Both the position numbers and the translations under genes were made by a program. DNA of 64,000 nucleotides from Mycolicibacterium aurum (GTDB lineage: Bacteria; Actinomycetota; Actinomycetes; Mycobacteriales; Mycobacteriaceae), in the NCBI RefSeq assembly GCF_900637195.1, contig NZ_LR134356.1, positions 3,162,001-3,226,000 of the forward strand, in the 5' to 3' direction. The notes below the pieces were generated by a model. That model had not been told where the DNA came from, ran no database searches, and worked only from the letters and a program-made list of their open reading frames with translations. Shown here one piece after another: positions 9,272 to 18,400 of this stretch (within the stretch, counting starts at the first letter, position 1; the number at the start of each line of letters is the position of its first letter).

Positions 9272-9767
9272 TCTGCGAAATCCAATCCGAGGTGAAGCGT
9301 TGAAGTTGGGGCAATTCGGCCACGATCTGGTCGGCGATCGCCTGCTCGATCCTGCCCCCCACCAGCGGGATCCTGATCTCCAGCGTGCCGGCGAGCGTCA
9401 GGCGAGAGCCGCCCGGAACCGGTTGTAGCACAGCCGTTCCCACGCCCGAGCCGGGGACACCGGATGCGGTGATCGTGACCTCTCCGTGCACGGTGTCCCC
9501 GCCGCGGCGCCACGTCTCCGCGCGAACCACCTGCACGTCGCCGCGGAACGCCTTCGCCAGCGGTCCGGGCAGCAGGTTGTTGCGCAGATCCTGGGTGGTC
9601 GCGACGTCCACCGCGCCGGCGGGGTCGACGGTCAGGTAATCCAACGTAGTTGCGCCGCCTCCGAATTCGTCGATCCGGGCGTGCCAGTACGCCTCGTCAC
9701 CGAACGCCCGGTGGATCTGTTCGACGCTTGCGGGCGAGTCGGTCCGAACGTCAAACGGCCGGGGCAC
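9264..9767 (-). CDS. DUF2505 / SRPBCC-fold protein
   Basis: A 167-residue protein with a GTG start. Its length and layout (PFDVRTDSPASVEQIHRAF at the start, alternating strands, and a C-terminal helix with QIVAELPQLQRF) fit the mycobacterial DUF2505 group of START-like (polyketide cyclase/lipid-binding) folds. No catalytic motif is known. It overlaps the upstream flavodoxin gene by 17 nt and the downstream nitroreductase by 8 nt, so the three proteins are made together. Possibly binds a hydrophobic ligand; this is inferred from the fold only. Confidence 0.75.
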   Translation of the reverse strand: MPRPFDVRTDSPASVEQIHRAFGDEAYWHARIDEFGGGATTLDYLTVDPAGAVDVATTQDLRNNLLPGPLAKAFRGDVQVVRAETWRRGGDTVHGEVTITASGVPGSGVGTAVLQPVPGGSRLTLAGTLEIRIPLVGGRIEQAIADQIVAELPQLQRFTSDWISQNG

Positions 9768-10449
9768 CGAACAGCCGATCGGCGAGCTTGGCCGCGAATG
9801 TGCGCGTCTGGTCCAGCTGTTCGGGACTGATGTTGGTCTTCGGAATCTTCACACCCAGGTATTTGTCGCGATACTCCCCGGACCCGAGATAGCTGGTCAG
9901 CGACAGCATGGACTGCAGTTGCCCGCCCGGGTAACCGAAATGGATGCTGTCGACGAAACGGCCGCCCTGCTTGGTGGCGAGCTCGAGCACCGCCTCGTGG
10001 TTCTCCCGCCAGTACCGGCGGCACACGGTGATCACGGCGAACGGCTTTCCGTTGAGCAGTGCTGAGGCTTCGGTGGATTCGAGGAAAGACCGCATCGGCA
10101 TGCTCACGGTCTTCCACCAGGTCGGCGAGCCGAGGCAGATCAGGTCGTACTCCCCGTCGCGGACGGCGTCCGGGGTGCGGATCTCGCCTGTCTCCCCCTT
10201 GCCCTGCGCCTTGAAAACACTGAACATGTCGGGCCAGACCTTGCGCATCGGGAACCGGGTGAACGGCTCGGAGTACTGCGGGTCGATGAACTCGATTGGC
10301 GCGGTGTGCACTTCGCAGCCGCGCTGCCGAAACGCCTCGGCGGCCGCGTCGAGCACCTTCTCGGTCTGGCCGGTGTAGGAGTAGTAGACGAACAGCACCC
10401 GCGGCGCGCGGGACCGCCCGCCGGCTTCCGGTTCACTCATCGCCGACAC
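9751..10449 (-). CDS. Flavodoxin-family protein
   Basis: A 232-residue protein (GTG start at 10449; an ATG at 10440 is an alternative). The FMN phosphate loop is YYSYTGQTEKV at about residues 22-32. LICLGSPTWWKT and later aromatic positions fit the flavin-binding loops of long-chain flavodoxin or NAD(P)H-dependent FMN oxidoreductases. It is the first gene of an overlapping set with DUF2505 and nitroreductase, so it may pass electrons to, or share a substrate with, the nitroreductase. It is divergent from the methyltransferase at 10572, with a 122-nt gap that may hold promoters for both. No link to the lipid locus is proved. Confidence 0.78.
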   Translation of the reverse strand: MSAMSEPEAGGRSRAPRVLFVYYSYTGQTEKVLDAAAEAFRQRGCEVHTAPIEFIDPQYSEPFTRFPMRKVWPDMFSVFKAQGKGETGEIRTPDAVRDGEYDLICLGSPTWWKTVSMPMRSFLESTEASALLNGKPFAVITVCRRYWRENHEAVLELATKQGGRFVDSIHFGYPGGQLQSMLSLTSYLGSGEYRDKYLGVKIPKTNISPEQLDQTRTFAAKLADRLFGAPAV

Positions 10450-10571
10450 CTGCTCCGATCACCAGTTGACACACATTGTCTCCTTTCGGTCTTCTGCCCG
10501 ACACCGACACCCGGCGGAAGTTTGCCAGCGGCGTTTGTCCCCCGGCGGCGTTTACGAATAGCCTCTGTCCC

Positions 10572-11402
10572 ATGAGCGACAAGGTGTCCATCGATCTGAC
10601 CGGGCCTGCCCAGACCATGCTGACGACGTTGTACCTCAAGGCGCTGGACGCCGACTTCCAGAGCCCGGTCCTCGGCGACACATTCGCGAAAGAGGCGATC
10701 GACCGCATCGACTACGACTGGCGCGACCTCGGTGTGGACGCCAAGTGGGCGCCCATCATCACCGTACGCACCGCCCAGTACGACATCTGGACCAAGCAGT
10801 TCTTGGCCGCCCACGGCCCCTGCACCGTCGTACACCTCGGCTGCGGGCTCGACAGCCGGGTCTTCCGGGTCGATCCCGGACCCGACGTGCAGTGGTACGA
10901 CGTCGATTTCCCCGGCGTGATCGCGCTCCGCGAGCAGGTCTACCCGAGCCGGCCGAACTACCACCTGCTGCCCACGCCCGCGACCGAACTGTCGTGGCTG
11001 GACCAGATACCCGCGGACAAGCCGCTGCTGTTCCTCGCCGAGGGCATCAGCATGTACCTGACCGAAGACGACGGCATCGCGCTGTTGCGACGCGTGGTCG
11101 AGCGCTTCCCGTTGGGCGAGCTGCAGATCGACTTCTACAACTGGGTGGGGATCCGCTCGCAGAAAACCCAAACCCTGGTCCGTAAAACGGGATCCACGCT
11201 GCACTGGGCGGTCAACAGTCCCGAGGACATTCTGTCGAACGTGCCCGGTACCCGGCTGCTGGCCTATACGACGCTGTTCGACGCCAGCACCGCCGTGCGC
11301 GCCTCGGGCACGTTCAAGACGCTGGGCCGCGCCTTCCGCGTCCTGCCGCCGGTGCGCAAGGCCATTCAGTACCACCGCTACGCGTTCGGCCCCGTCAGCT
11401 GA
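10572..11402 (+). CDS. SAM-dependent O-methyltransferase, TcmP/LCM type
   Basis: A 276-residue protein from the ATG at 10572 (the frame is open to 10476). [15 protein letters not shown] at residues 86-100 is the SAM-binding motif I of the leucine carboxyl methyltransferase/TcmP group. WYDVDFPGV and [11 protein letters not shown] supply the later family motifs. In M. tuberculosis the phthiotriol hydroxyl is methylated by Rv2952, a different methyltransferase type. This protein may do that step here, or methylate another position on the lipid (inference from its place beside papA5). Its 3' end overlaps the convergent papA5 gene by 8 nt. Confidence 0.8.
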   Translation: MSDKVSIDLTGPAQTMLTTLYLKALDADFQSPVLGDTFAKEAIDRIDYDWRDLGVDAKWAPIITVRTAQYDIWTKQFLAAHGPCTVVHLGCGLDSRVFRVDPGPDVQWYDVDFPGVIALREQVYPSRPNYHLLPTPATELSWLDQIPADKPLLFLAEGISMYLTEDDGIALLRRVVERFPLGELQIDFYNWVGIRSQKTQTLVRKTGSTLHWAVNSPEDILSNVPGTRLLAYTTLFDASTAVRASGTFKTLGRAFRVLPPVRKAIQYHRYAFGPVS

Positions 11403-12651
11403 CACGGGTCGCGGCCTGCCGCGCGGCGATTCCGCACAGGATCGATTCGATCGCCCGCACCGACTTCTCGGGCTCCGGGCCGTGCGAGTGGTATTCGAGC
11501 ATCAGCCGCCCGGCGAAGATCTTGCTGGTGTAGATCTCGATGCCGGACCCGACCGCGAAGTACAGTTCGCCGTGGCTGGCCGCCAGCTCCATCCCCGGAG
11601 GCATCCGCATGGGCGGCACGATGCCGTTGTCGGTGAACATCACCACGTCGGGAAGCCCGGGCGGGTTACCCACGTACTGGGGGCTGAAGTGCAGGAAACT
11701 CTGCTGGATGACGCCTTCGGCGATGTCCTTCTTGAAGGTGTCGTTGATGTCGCGGGCCAGGTCGACGACGTCGGTGCCCTGGTGGATCTCCGCCAGATAG
11801 GTGGCGATACCGACGGGATTGGTGCACTCGGTCGCCGACACCGGCGGTGACAGCAGGTAGCGCAGATCCACCGGGTAGACGTAGGGCACCGGGACGTTCG
11901 GGGTGTCGCGCAGCTGCCATTCGGCCATCAGCACCGCCGCGGACAGCAGGCTGTTCAGCCCGAGCTTGTGCGCCCGGCAGAACTCGATGATGCGCTCGGT
12001 GTCCTGCTCGGAGAGCTTGCAGAACTCCATCGGGACTCGTTGCGGCAGAACCGGATTGTCGCCGGAGGGGGCACGACGCGACGGCGGCAGCTCATAGGCG
12101 AACATCGCCGCCAGCAGCCGCTCGAGTCCGGAGCGCTGCCGCTTCTCCACATTCCGGTTGGACAGGATCACCTCGAGCGGGACCGGCGCGGAGTGCACGG
12201 GGCCGGGCCGCGACGATCCCGTGGTCACCAGGTCGGTGTAGGTGGAGAACAGCTCTTCGACGAGGCTGAACTGGTGATGGCCGTCGGCGAGGCTGTGGTG
12301 GATGTAGAGCGTCAGATGGATCTGACCATCCCTGTTCGTCAGGCGCAGATGTGACAGCGCGGCCGTCTGATCGAACAGCAGCGGCGACGGTTCGTCGTCT
12401 CCGTGCAGTTCGATCACCTCGAGGCCCTGGTGCATCAGATCGTCCAGCACGATCTCCCACTGGCCGTCGGGGAGCTGCTCGAGGTGACCGTTGAGCACCG
12501 GGTGGGCGGTGATCAGCGCGTCGAACGCGTCGGCGAGCGCGTCGACGTCGACGGTGCCGTCGACGTGTGCCGCCAGGCCGACGAAGTTGCGGGTCTCGGC
12601 GAACATCTCCTCGCTGCGCGCCAGCTTGCGGATGCCCGATGAAGGAAACAT
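11395..12651 (-). CDS. papA5: PapA5-type polyketide-associated acyltransferase
   Basis: A 418-residue protein; M. tuberculosis PapA5 is 422. It opens [17 protein letters not shown], as PapA5 does, and carries the condensation-superfamily motif HHSLAD with catalytic His119 and Asp123. [17 protein letters not shown] and the [10 protein letters not shown] segment also match the family. PapA5 esterifies the two hydroxyls of phthiocerol with mycocerosic acids taken from the PKS Mas. No Mas gene is in the window, so the acyl donor here is unknown. It follows drrC by 48 nt on the same strand, the same gene order as in the PDIM locus. Cytosolic or membrane-associated. Confidence 0.93.
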   Translation of the reverse strand: MFPSSGIRKLARSEEMFAETRNFVGLAAHVDGTVDVDALADAFDALITAHPVLNGHLEQLPDGQWEIVLDDLMHQGLEVIELHGDDEPSPLLFDQTAALSHLRLTNRDGQIHLTLYIHHSLADGHHQFSLVEELFSTYTDLVTTGSSRPGPVHSAPVPLEVILSNRNVEKRQRSGLERLLAAMFAYELPPSRRAPSGDNPVLPQRVPMEFCKLSEQDTERIIEFCRAHKLGLNSLLSAAVLMAEWQLRDTPNVPVPYVYPVDLRYLLSPPVSATECTNPVGIATYLAEIHQGTDVVDLARDINDTFKKDIAEGVIQQSFLHFSPQYVGNPPGLPDVVMFTDNGIVPPMRMPPGMELAASHGELYFAVGSGIEIYTSKIFAGRLMLEYHSHGPEPEKSVRAIESILCGIAARQAATRVS

Positions 12652-12699
12652 GAAAGTCAGACTCCCTGGTACGTCGTCACGTCGGTGGTCAAGGGCGGG

Positions 12700-13545
12700 T
12701 CAGCCACGCTTGCTGGCCCTGCGGTATCCGATGGCCAGCGGCACCGCGCACACCGCGGCGATGCCCACCGCCCACAGCACCGAGAACAGCACCGGCTCGG
12801 CGATCGGACCTTCCAGCGACAGGCCCTTCATCGCCTCGATGGTAGTGCTGACGGGTTGGTTCTCGACGAACGGCTGGAGCCACTCCGGATACTGGTCGAG
12901 CGGCACGAAACCGATCGAGAAGAACATCAGGATCGCGATCACGATCTCGGTGGCCTGCGGGGCGATCGTGCTGGACGAGAACAGGGCCAGGGTCAGGACG
13001 GCGGCCGACAGCGCCACCCCGAACAGGGCCGGCATGAACACCCACGCGATCGCCGCGGGGATGCCCTGTTCGAACCGGAACCCGAGTGCCAGACCCACAC
13101 CCATGACGACAATGGTGATCACCACGATGCGCACGAAGTCGGCGGTGAGCCGGGCCAGCAGCCCGGCGGCCCGGTGCACCGGAACCACCCAGAACCGGGA
13201 CAGCAGACCGACGTCGCGCTCGCGCATGATGCCGACCGCGCCGATGATCGCGCCGGTCATCCCGCCGACCAGCGCCACCAGCGGGACCTGGCCGTAGAGC
13301 CCACTGTTGCCGGTGACCTGCTCGATGACGTCGCCGAGGACGATGTCCAGTGCGGCGAGGAACACCGCGGGCATCACCAGCGACTGCACCAGCGTGGCGG
13401 GGTCCCGGCTCCAGCGCCGCAGAATCCGCGCCGTCAGGACCGCGACCTGAGGCAGCAGCCGTTTCGGCGAGTTCTCCCACACCCTGTCGACGCGGTGCCT
13501 GCCGCCGGGCCGGTACGGAGCCGACACGGACGAATCGGTGGTCAC
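12700..13545 (-). CDS. drrC: ABC-2 type permease, DrrC-like
   Basis: A 281-residue integral membrane protein. I start it at the GTG at 13545, because GTGA there couples it to the drrB stop; the frame extends upstream to 13638. After a hydrophilic N-terminus come about six hydrophobic segments, with IMRERDVGLLSRFWVVPVHR between them, the ABC-2 signature region before the central membrane helices. It pairs with DrrB as the second permease of a daunorubicin-resistance-type exporter. In M. tuberculosis DrrABC is needed for PDIM to reach the cell surface. It precedes papA5. Confidence 0.9.
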   Translation of the reverse strand: MTTDSSVSAPYRPGGRHRVDRVWENSPKRLLPQVAVLTARILRRWSRDPATLVQSLVMPAVFLAALDIVLGDVIEQVTGNSGLYGQVPLVALVGGMTGAIIGAVGIMRERDVGLLSRFWVVPVHRAAGLLARLTADFVRIVVITIVVMGVGLALGFRFEQGIPAAIAWVFMPALFGVALSAAVLTLALFSSSTIAPQATEIVIAILMFFSIGFVPLDQYPEWLQPFVENQPVSTTIEAMKGLSLEGPIAEPVLFSVLWAVGIAAVCAVPLAIGYRRASKRG

Positions 13546-14390
13546 GACTGCCTTCTCCGCGTCACCACGACATGCAGGGCCAGCGCCACCAGAATCGACG
13601 CCAGCGCCCACACCACACCGGGGGCCAGCACCGACCACGTCGCCTCCGGTGCGGCACCGGAGCTGTCACCGGCCAGCGCCTGCAGACCGTAGACCCACTG
13701 CGACAGCGGCTGATTACGCACGAATCCCTGAATCCAGTCCGGGAACCGTTCGACGGGCTGCAGGCCCACCGACGCCAGTCCCAGCGTCAGCTGCGGGATC
13801 AGCATCATCGGTGCGGTGGCCTCCGGGTTCTGGGTGGCGACGCCGATGAGGTCGCCGATGATGGCGAGCGCGGCGCCGATCAGCAGCACCAACGCCACGA
13901 AGCCGAGGGTGCTGACGACATCGGACTGGAGCCGGAAACCGATGACGTAGCCGCACGCCACCGACACCGCCAGCGCGATGCAGCAGCGGTACATGCTCGC
14001 CGTCATCCGCGACGCGAGCGGGGTCACCGACGGTATGGGCATGGCGCGGAATCGCCGGTTGATGCCCTGCACGGAGTCGGTCGCCGAGCGGAACGCGGCG
14101 GAGATCGCGGCGAACCAGATCGCCTGCAGGATGATCAGTGGCGTCAGGTACTGCGCGTAGCTGCTCAGCGGCTGCACCGCGCCCATCATCTGCTTCAGCG
14201 GCAGGTAATAGCCGACGGTGAAGACGATCGAGCCGACGACCTGGGTGGCAAGTTCGCCGTTGCGCAACGTCGGGATGATCATCCGGATCGTCAGCACCCA
14301 CCACTGCTGGATGGCCGACACCGGCGGCCGCACGCCGTGGGGTATCGCGGCCCGTCGCGGCGCGACCGAGAGCCCTGACTGGTCGATCAC
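13542..14390 (-). CDS. drrB: ABC-2 type permease, DrrB-like
   Basis: A 282-residue membrane protein with a GTG start that overlaps the drrA stop as GTGA. About six transmembrane segments follow an N-terminal amphipathic stretch (IQQWWVLTIRMI). The motif GINRRFRAMPIPSVTPLASR between segments 2 and 3 is the ABC-2 family signature. It is related to DrrC but distinct from it, so the exporter is probably a DrrA2-B-C complex. Its role in lipid export or translocation is known for the M. tuberculosis orthologue and inferred here from context. Confidence 0.9.
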   Translation of the reverse strand: MIDQSGLSVAPRRAAIPHGVRPPVSAIQQWWVLTIRMIIPTLRNGELATQVVGSIVFTVGYYLPLKQMMGAVQPLSSYAQYLTPLIILQAIWFAAISAAFRSATDSVQGINRRFRAMPIPSVTPLASRMTASMYRCCIALAVSVACGYVIGFRLQSDVVSTLGFVALVLLIGAALAIIGDLIGVATQNPEATAPMMLIPQLTLGLASVGLQPVERFPDWIQGFVRNQPLSQWVYGLQALAGDSSGAAPEATWSVLAPGVVWALASILVALALHVVVTRRRQS

Positions 14391-15388
14391 GCGTACGCGT
14401 CCGCTTCCACCAGCGTGTCCGGCTGGTCACCGCCGTTCGGATGGTCACCGGTGAGTGCGAGGAACACCTCGTCGAGCGACGGCCGGCGCAACGCGATGTC
14501 CATCAGCTCGATGTTGGCCTCGCTCAACAGGTGCAGCGCCTGCATCAGGGTGTTGGGGCCGTCGGGTGCCGGCATCGAGATGCGGTCCGAGGTGTCGGTC
14601 AACGCGGCCCGGTTCGCGTCGGGCAGCAGCCCGCCGAGGACCCGCGCGACCTCGGGGATGTCGGCGAGCTGGCGCGGCACGATCTCGCAGTAGGTTCCGC
14701 CGGTGCGCTCCTTGAGCTGATCGGCGGTGCCCTCGGCGATCACGGTGCCCTTGTCGATCACGATGATGCGGTCGCTGAGAAGGTCGGCTTCCTCGAGATA
14801 CTGCGTGGTCAGCAGCGTCGCGATACCGGCCTCCTTGAAGTCGGTGACGAGCTCCCAGATGGCCTGCCTGCTGCGGGGATCCAGACCCGTGGTCGGCTCG
14901 TCGAGGAACACCACCTCGGGGCGGACCACCAGCCCGCACGCGATGTCGATGCGCCGCTTCATGCCGCCGGAGTAGTTCCCGACGGCACGGTCGCCCGCAC
15001 CCACCAGGTCGAACTGCTCCAGCAGCTCCTGCGCCCGCTGCTTGGCCACCTTCTTCTTCAGGCCCTGCAGCCGGCCGAACATCAGCAGGTTCTCGCGGCC
15101 CGTCAGCAGGTCGTCGAGCGCGGCGTGCTGACCGGTGAGCATCAACGCGCGCCGCACACCGGCAGGGTCGCTGACCACGTCGTGGCCGGCGATCAGGGCC
15201 CGCCCGCTGTCGGGCTTGATCAGCGTGGACAGGATGTTGACCGTCGTCGTCTTACCCGCGCCGTTGGGGCCGAGCAGGCCCAGCACCTCTCCACGTTCCA
15301 CTTCGAAGCTGACATCTCGCAGTGCGACCACGGGGCCGAACGACTTCTTGATGCCTGCGACGACCACCGCCTTGTCCGAGCTCGCCAT
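14387..15388 (-). CDS. drrA: ABC transporter ATPase, DrrA-like
   Basis: A 333-residue ATPase with one nucleotide-binding domain: Walker A GPNGAGKTT at residues 40-48, signature YSGGMKRR in place of LSGGQ, Walker B VVFLDEP, D-loop TGLDPRSR and the switch His position replaced by Gln in LLTTQYLEEAD, as is usual in DrrA. The C-terminal ~100 residues form the DrrA-type extension. AGGAGG lies 7 nt before the ATG. It begins 23 nt after the PKS-E stop and is coupled to drrB, so it is made with the PKS array. It energises the DrrBC permease. Confidence 0.93.
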   Translation of the reverse strand: MASSDKAVVVAGIKKSFGPVVALRDVSFEVERGEVLGLLGPNGAGKTTTVNILSTLIKPDSGRALIAGHDVVSDPAGVRRALMLTGQHAALDDLLTGRENLLMFGRLQGLKKKVAKQRAQELLEQFDLVGAGDRAVGNYSGGMKRRIDIACGLVVRPEVVFLDEPTTGLDPRSRQAIWELVTDFKEAGIATLLTTQYLEEADLLSDRIIVIDKGTVIAEGTADQLKERTGGTYCEIVPRQLADIPEVARVLGGLLPDANRAALTDTSDRISMPAPDGPNTLMQALHLLSEANIELMDIALRRPSLDEVFLALTGDHPNGGDQPDTLVEADAYA

Positions 15389-15411
15389 GTGCCCCTCCTA
15401 CCCGGTCACGG

Positions 15412-18400
15412 TCACGACAGATCGACCAGCGCCAGCTCATCGCCGGCCGCGTCGGTGTCTTCCTCGGCGAGTGCATCCCTCGTGATGTCGAGAAGTGCAG
15501 CCGAGTACTGCCGGGCAAAGGATTCCACATCGGTGGGGCCGAGACGGCGGCTGTCGTACCACCAGTCCAGGGACAGCACGCCCGCGGTGCGATAGACCCG
15601 CAGCTCCAGCGCGTGGCCCAGCCCGGGGAGGGCGTCACGAATCGGCATGGCGGTGTCGGTGTCGAACCGGACCGCAGCATCGTCGGGTTGTTCTGCGGGC
15701 ACGTCGGGGATGGTCCCGACGTGGGTGAACAGGATGTCGGCGGGCCGGCTCGCACCCAGCACGCGCGCCGTCGGCGCGTACAGGTACCGCAGCAGGCCGT
15801 ACCCGATGCCGTAGTGCGGTACCGCCTTCAGTGTGTCGCGCACGTCCTCCAGCGTTGCGGTCGCGGACGCCCGCCCGGAGGCGTTGAGCACGACCGGATG
15901 GATCGTGGTGAACCAGCCGACGGTGCGCTGCAGGTCGACGTCGGGCTTGAGCACCGAGCGGCCGCGGCCACCGAGGTCGACGGCCACCGCGCCCTCGCCG
16001 ACCGTCGCGGCAACGGTGCGGCCCAGCGCAGCCAGCAGGATCTCCTCGATCGGCAACCGCAGCCGCCGCCGGGCGTCGTCGATCTCACCGGTCTCGGCGG
16101 CCGACAGCGGCGCGGACAGCCGCACCAGGTCGTCGGCGCCGGGACGCTCCGCGGTCTCCGGGCCCGCCACGCTCACCGTGCCCCTACGCGCCGTGTCCAG
16201 CCAGTAGTCACGGCTGTCCAGCACGGCGGGATGGCTGGTCAGGCCGGCGCAGCGCTGCGACCATTCCCGCCAGGACGCGGTCACGGGCGCCAGCTCGATC
16301 TCCTGACCCGACAGCTGCTGGCTGAACGCCGTGAAGATGTCGGTGAGCAGCACGTCACGGGAGACACCGTCGTCACCCGCACCGACGGCCGTTCCGTGCA
16401 GGCTCAGCGCCAGGTAGGACGGACCGCCGCCGGCGCCCCGGATCAGCGTGGCGGTCAGCGGGACCACGACCTGATGCTCACGCACCTGCTCGTCCAGGAG
16501 GCCCAGTACGGCGTCGCGCTCCTGCGGACTGCCCGAGACCAGGCCCTCCGGCAGCTGCCTGACGGCCAACTCCGTGAACTCGCCGGCTTCTGCGATGTGC
16601 TGATCCCAGGTGCCCGCGCGTTCCACGAGGTGCACGCGCAACGCGTCATGGGCGGTGGTCACCGCGGTCAGCACCGCCCGCACATCGGCCTCGCCGACGT
16701 CGGATCGCAGGCCGAGGATCACCGGGATGCGCCAGCGGCCGAGGTCGCGCAGGCCGTACTCCAGGAAGTACGCCACATTGGGCGGCACCGGGGGGCTGAC
16801 GACGTCGTCCATCGACTGTCGCGCCAGACCGCCCTCGGCGTACCGCGCCGTCAGCACCTTCGCCAGCGACGCGACCGTCTGGTTCTCGTACAGGTCCTGC
16901 GGGGTGAGGTCCAGCCCCTCGTGGCCCGCCGTCATCGCGACGCTGATCGCGATCAGCGAGTCGCCGCCGATCTCGAAGAAGTTGGCGTTGCGATCGATGT
17001 GGGACAGCCCGAGGCACTGCGACCAGATGCGCGCCATCGCGGCCTCGACGGTGGAGACACCGCCCGCGGCGGCAGGTGCCGCGCCGGCCGGGCTGCCGGC
17101 CGCGGTGACGCCTGCGGCGCCGCCTCCCCCGGCCAGCCATGTCGCGGCACCGTTGTGCTCGACCCAGTGGCGTTCCGGGGCGAAGGGGTAGCCCGGCAGC
17201 GTGACCAGGGAGCGTTGGTCGTCGCCGCCGCGATTCCAGGCCGGACTCCAGTCGACGTCCACGCCCGCGGCCCAGAGCTGCCCGAGGCCGAGCAGGAACG
17301 TGTCGCGGTCGCTGCGGTTCTGCGCCTGGTGACGCATCAGCCGCACCGCGCGGTGCCGTTCGGCCCACCGCGGATGCCTGCCCGCCGATGACGTCAGGGT
17401 GCCGCCGGGACCGACCTCGACGAGTACCCGGTCGGGCGCGGTCAGCAGCGCGTCGAGCTCATCGGCGAACCGGACGGTGGCCCGGATCTGACGCGCCCAG
17501 GTCGACGGGTTGGTGGCCTCCGACGCCGACATCGTGGTGCCGGTGATGTTGGACAGCAGCGGAATCTGCGGTTCCCGCAACGTCATCCGCGACAGGAACG
17601 AGGTGAACTCGGCGACCACGGAGTCCATCAGCCGCGAATGGAACGCGTGCGAGGTCCGAACGCGGCGCGCCACGATCCCCTTCTCCGCCAAGCCTGCCTG
17701 GAATGTCCGGATCGCGTCTTCGCTGCCCGCGATCACACAGCTGCCCGGGTCGTTGATCGTGGCGAGATCCACGTCGGGGGTGAGGTGCTCGGCGATGGCC
17801 TCCGGGCTGAGCGCGACCGCGACCATGACCCCGCGCGGGGCGGCGTGCATCAGGCGGGCACGCATCGACACCACCTTGACCGCGGTGTCCAGGTCGAACA
17901 CGCCCGCCAGGGTGGCCGCCGGGTACTCGCCGATGCTGTGGCCGGCCATGATCGACGGCGTCACGCCGTAGGACTGGATCAGCTTGGCCAGCGCGTACTC
18001 GACGGTGAACAGTGCGGGCTGGGCCCGGTCGGTGTGCTCCAGATTGCGGCCGACCCCGTCGAAGATCTCGGCCCGCAGGTCGTAGCCCATCTCGTCGCTG
18101 AACGCTGTCGCGCACTCGTCGAAGTGCCGGGCGAACACCGGCTCGGTGTCGTGCAGCCCGCGGGCCATGCCGATGTGCTGCGCGCCCTGACCCGGGAACA
18201 GGAACGCCACCCGATCGGCGGAACTCTCCGAGCCGTCCCAATCGGGGTGCCCACTGCCGACGAACACGTTGTCCGTCTCGGCGGCGGTCAACACCGCGGC
18301 CGCGTCCTCGCGGTCGGCGACCACGGCGGCCAACCGGATGGGTTCCTTGCGGCGCCGGGTCAGCGTGTAGGCGGCGTCGGGCAGGCTCAGCCCGTCCGCC

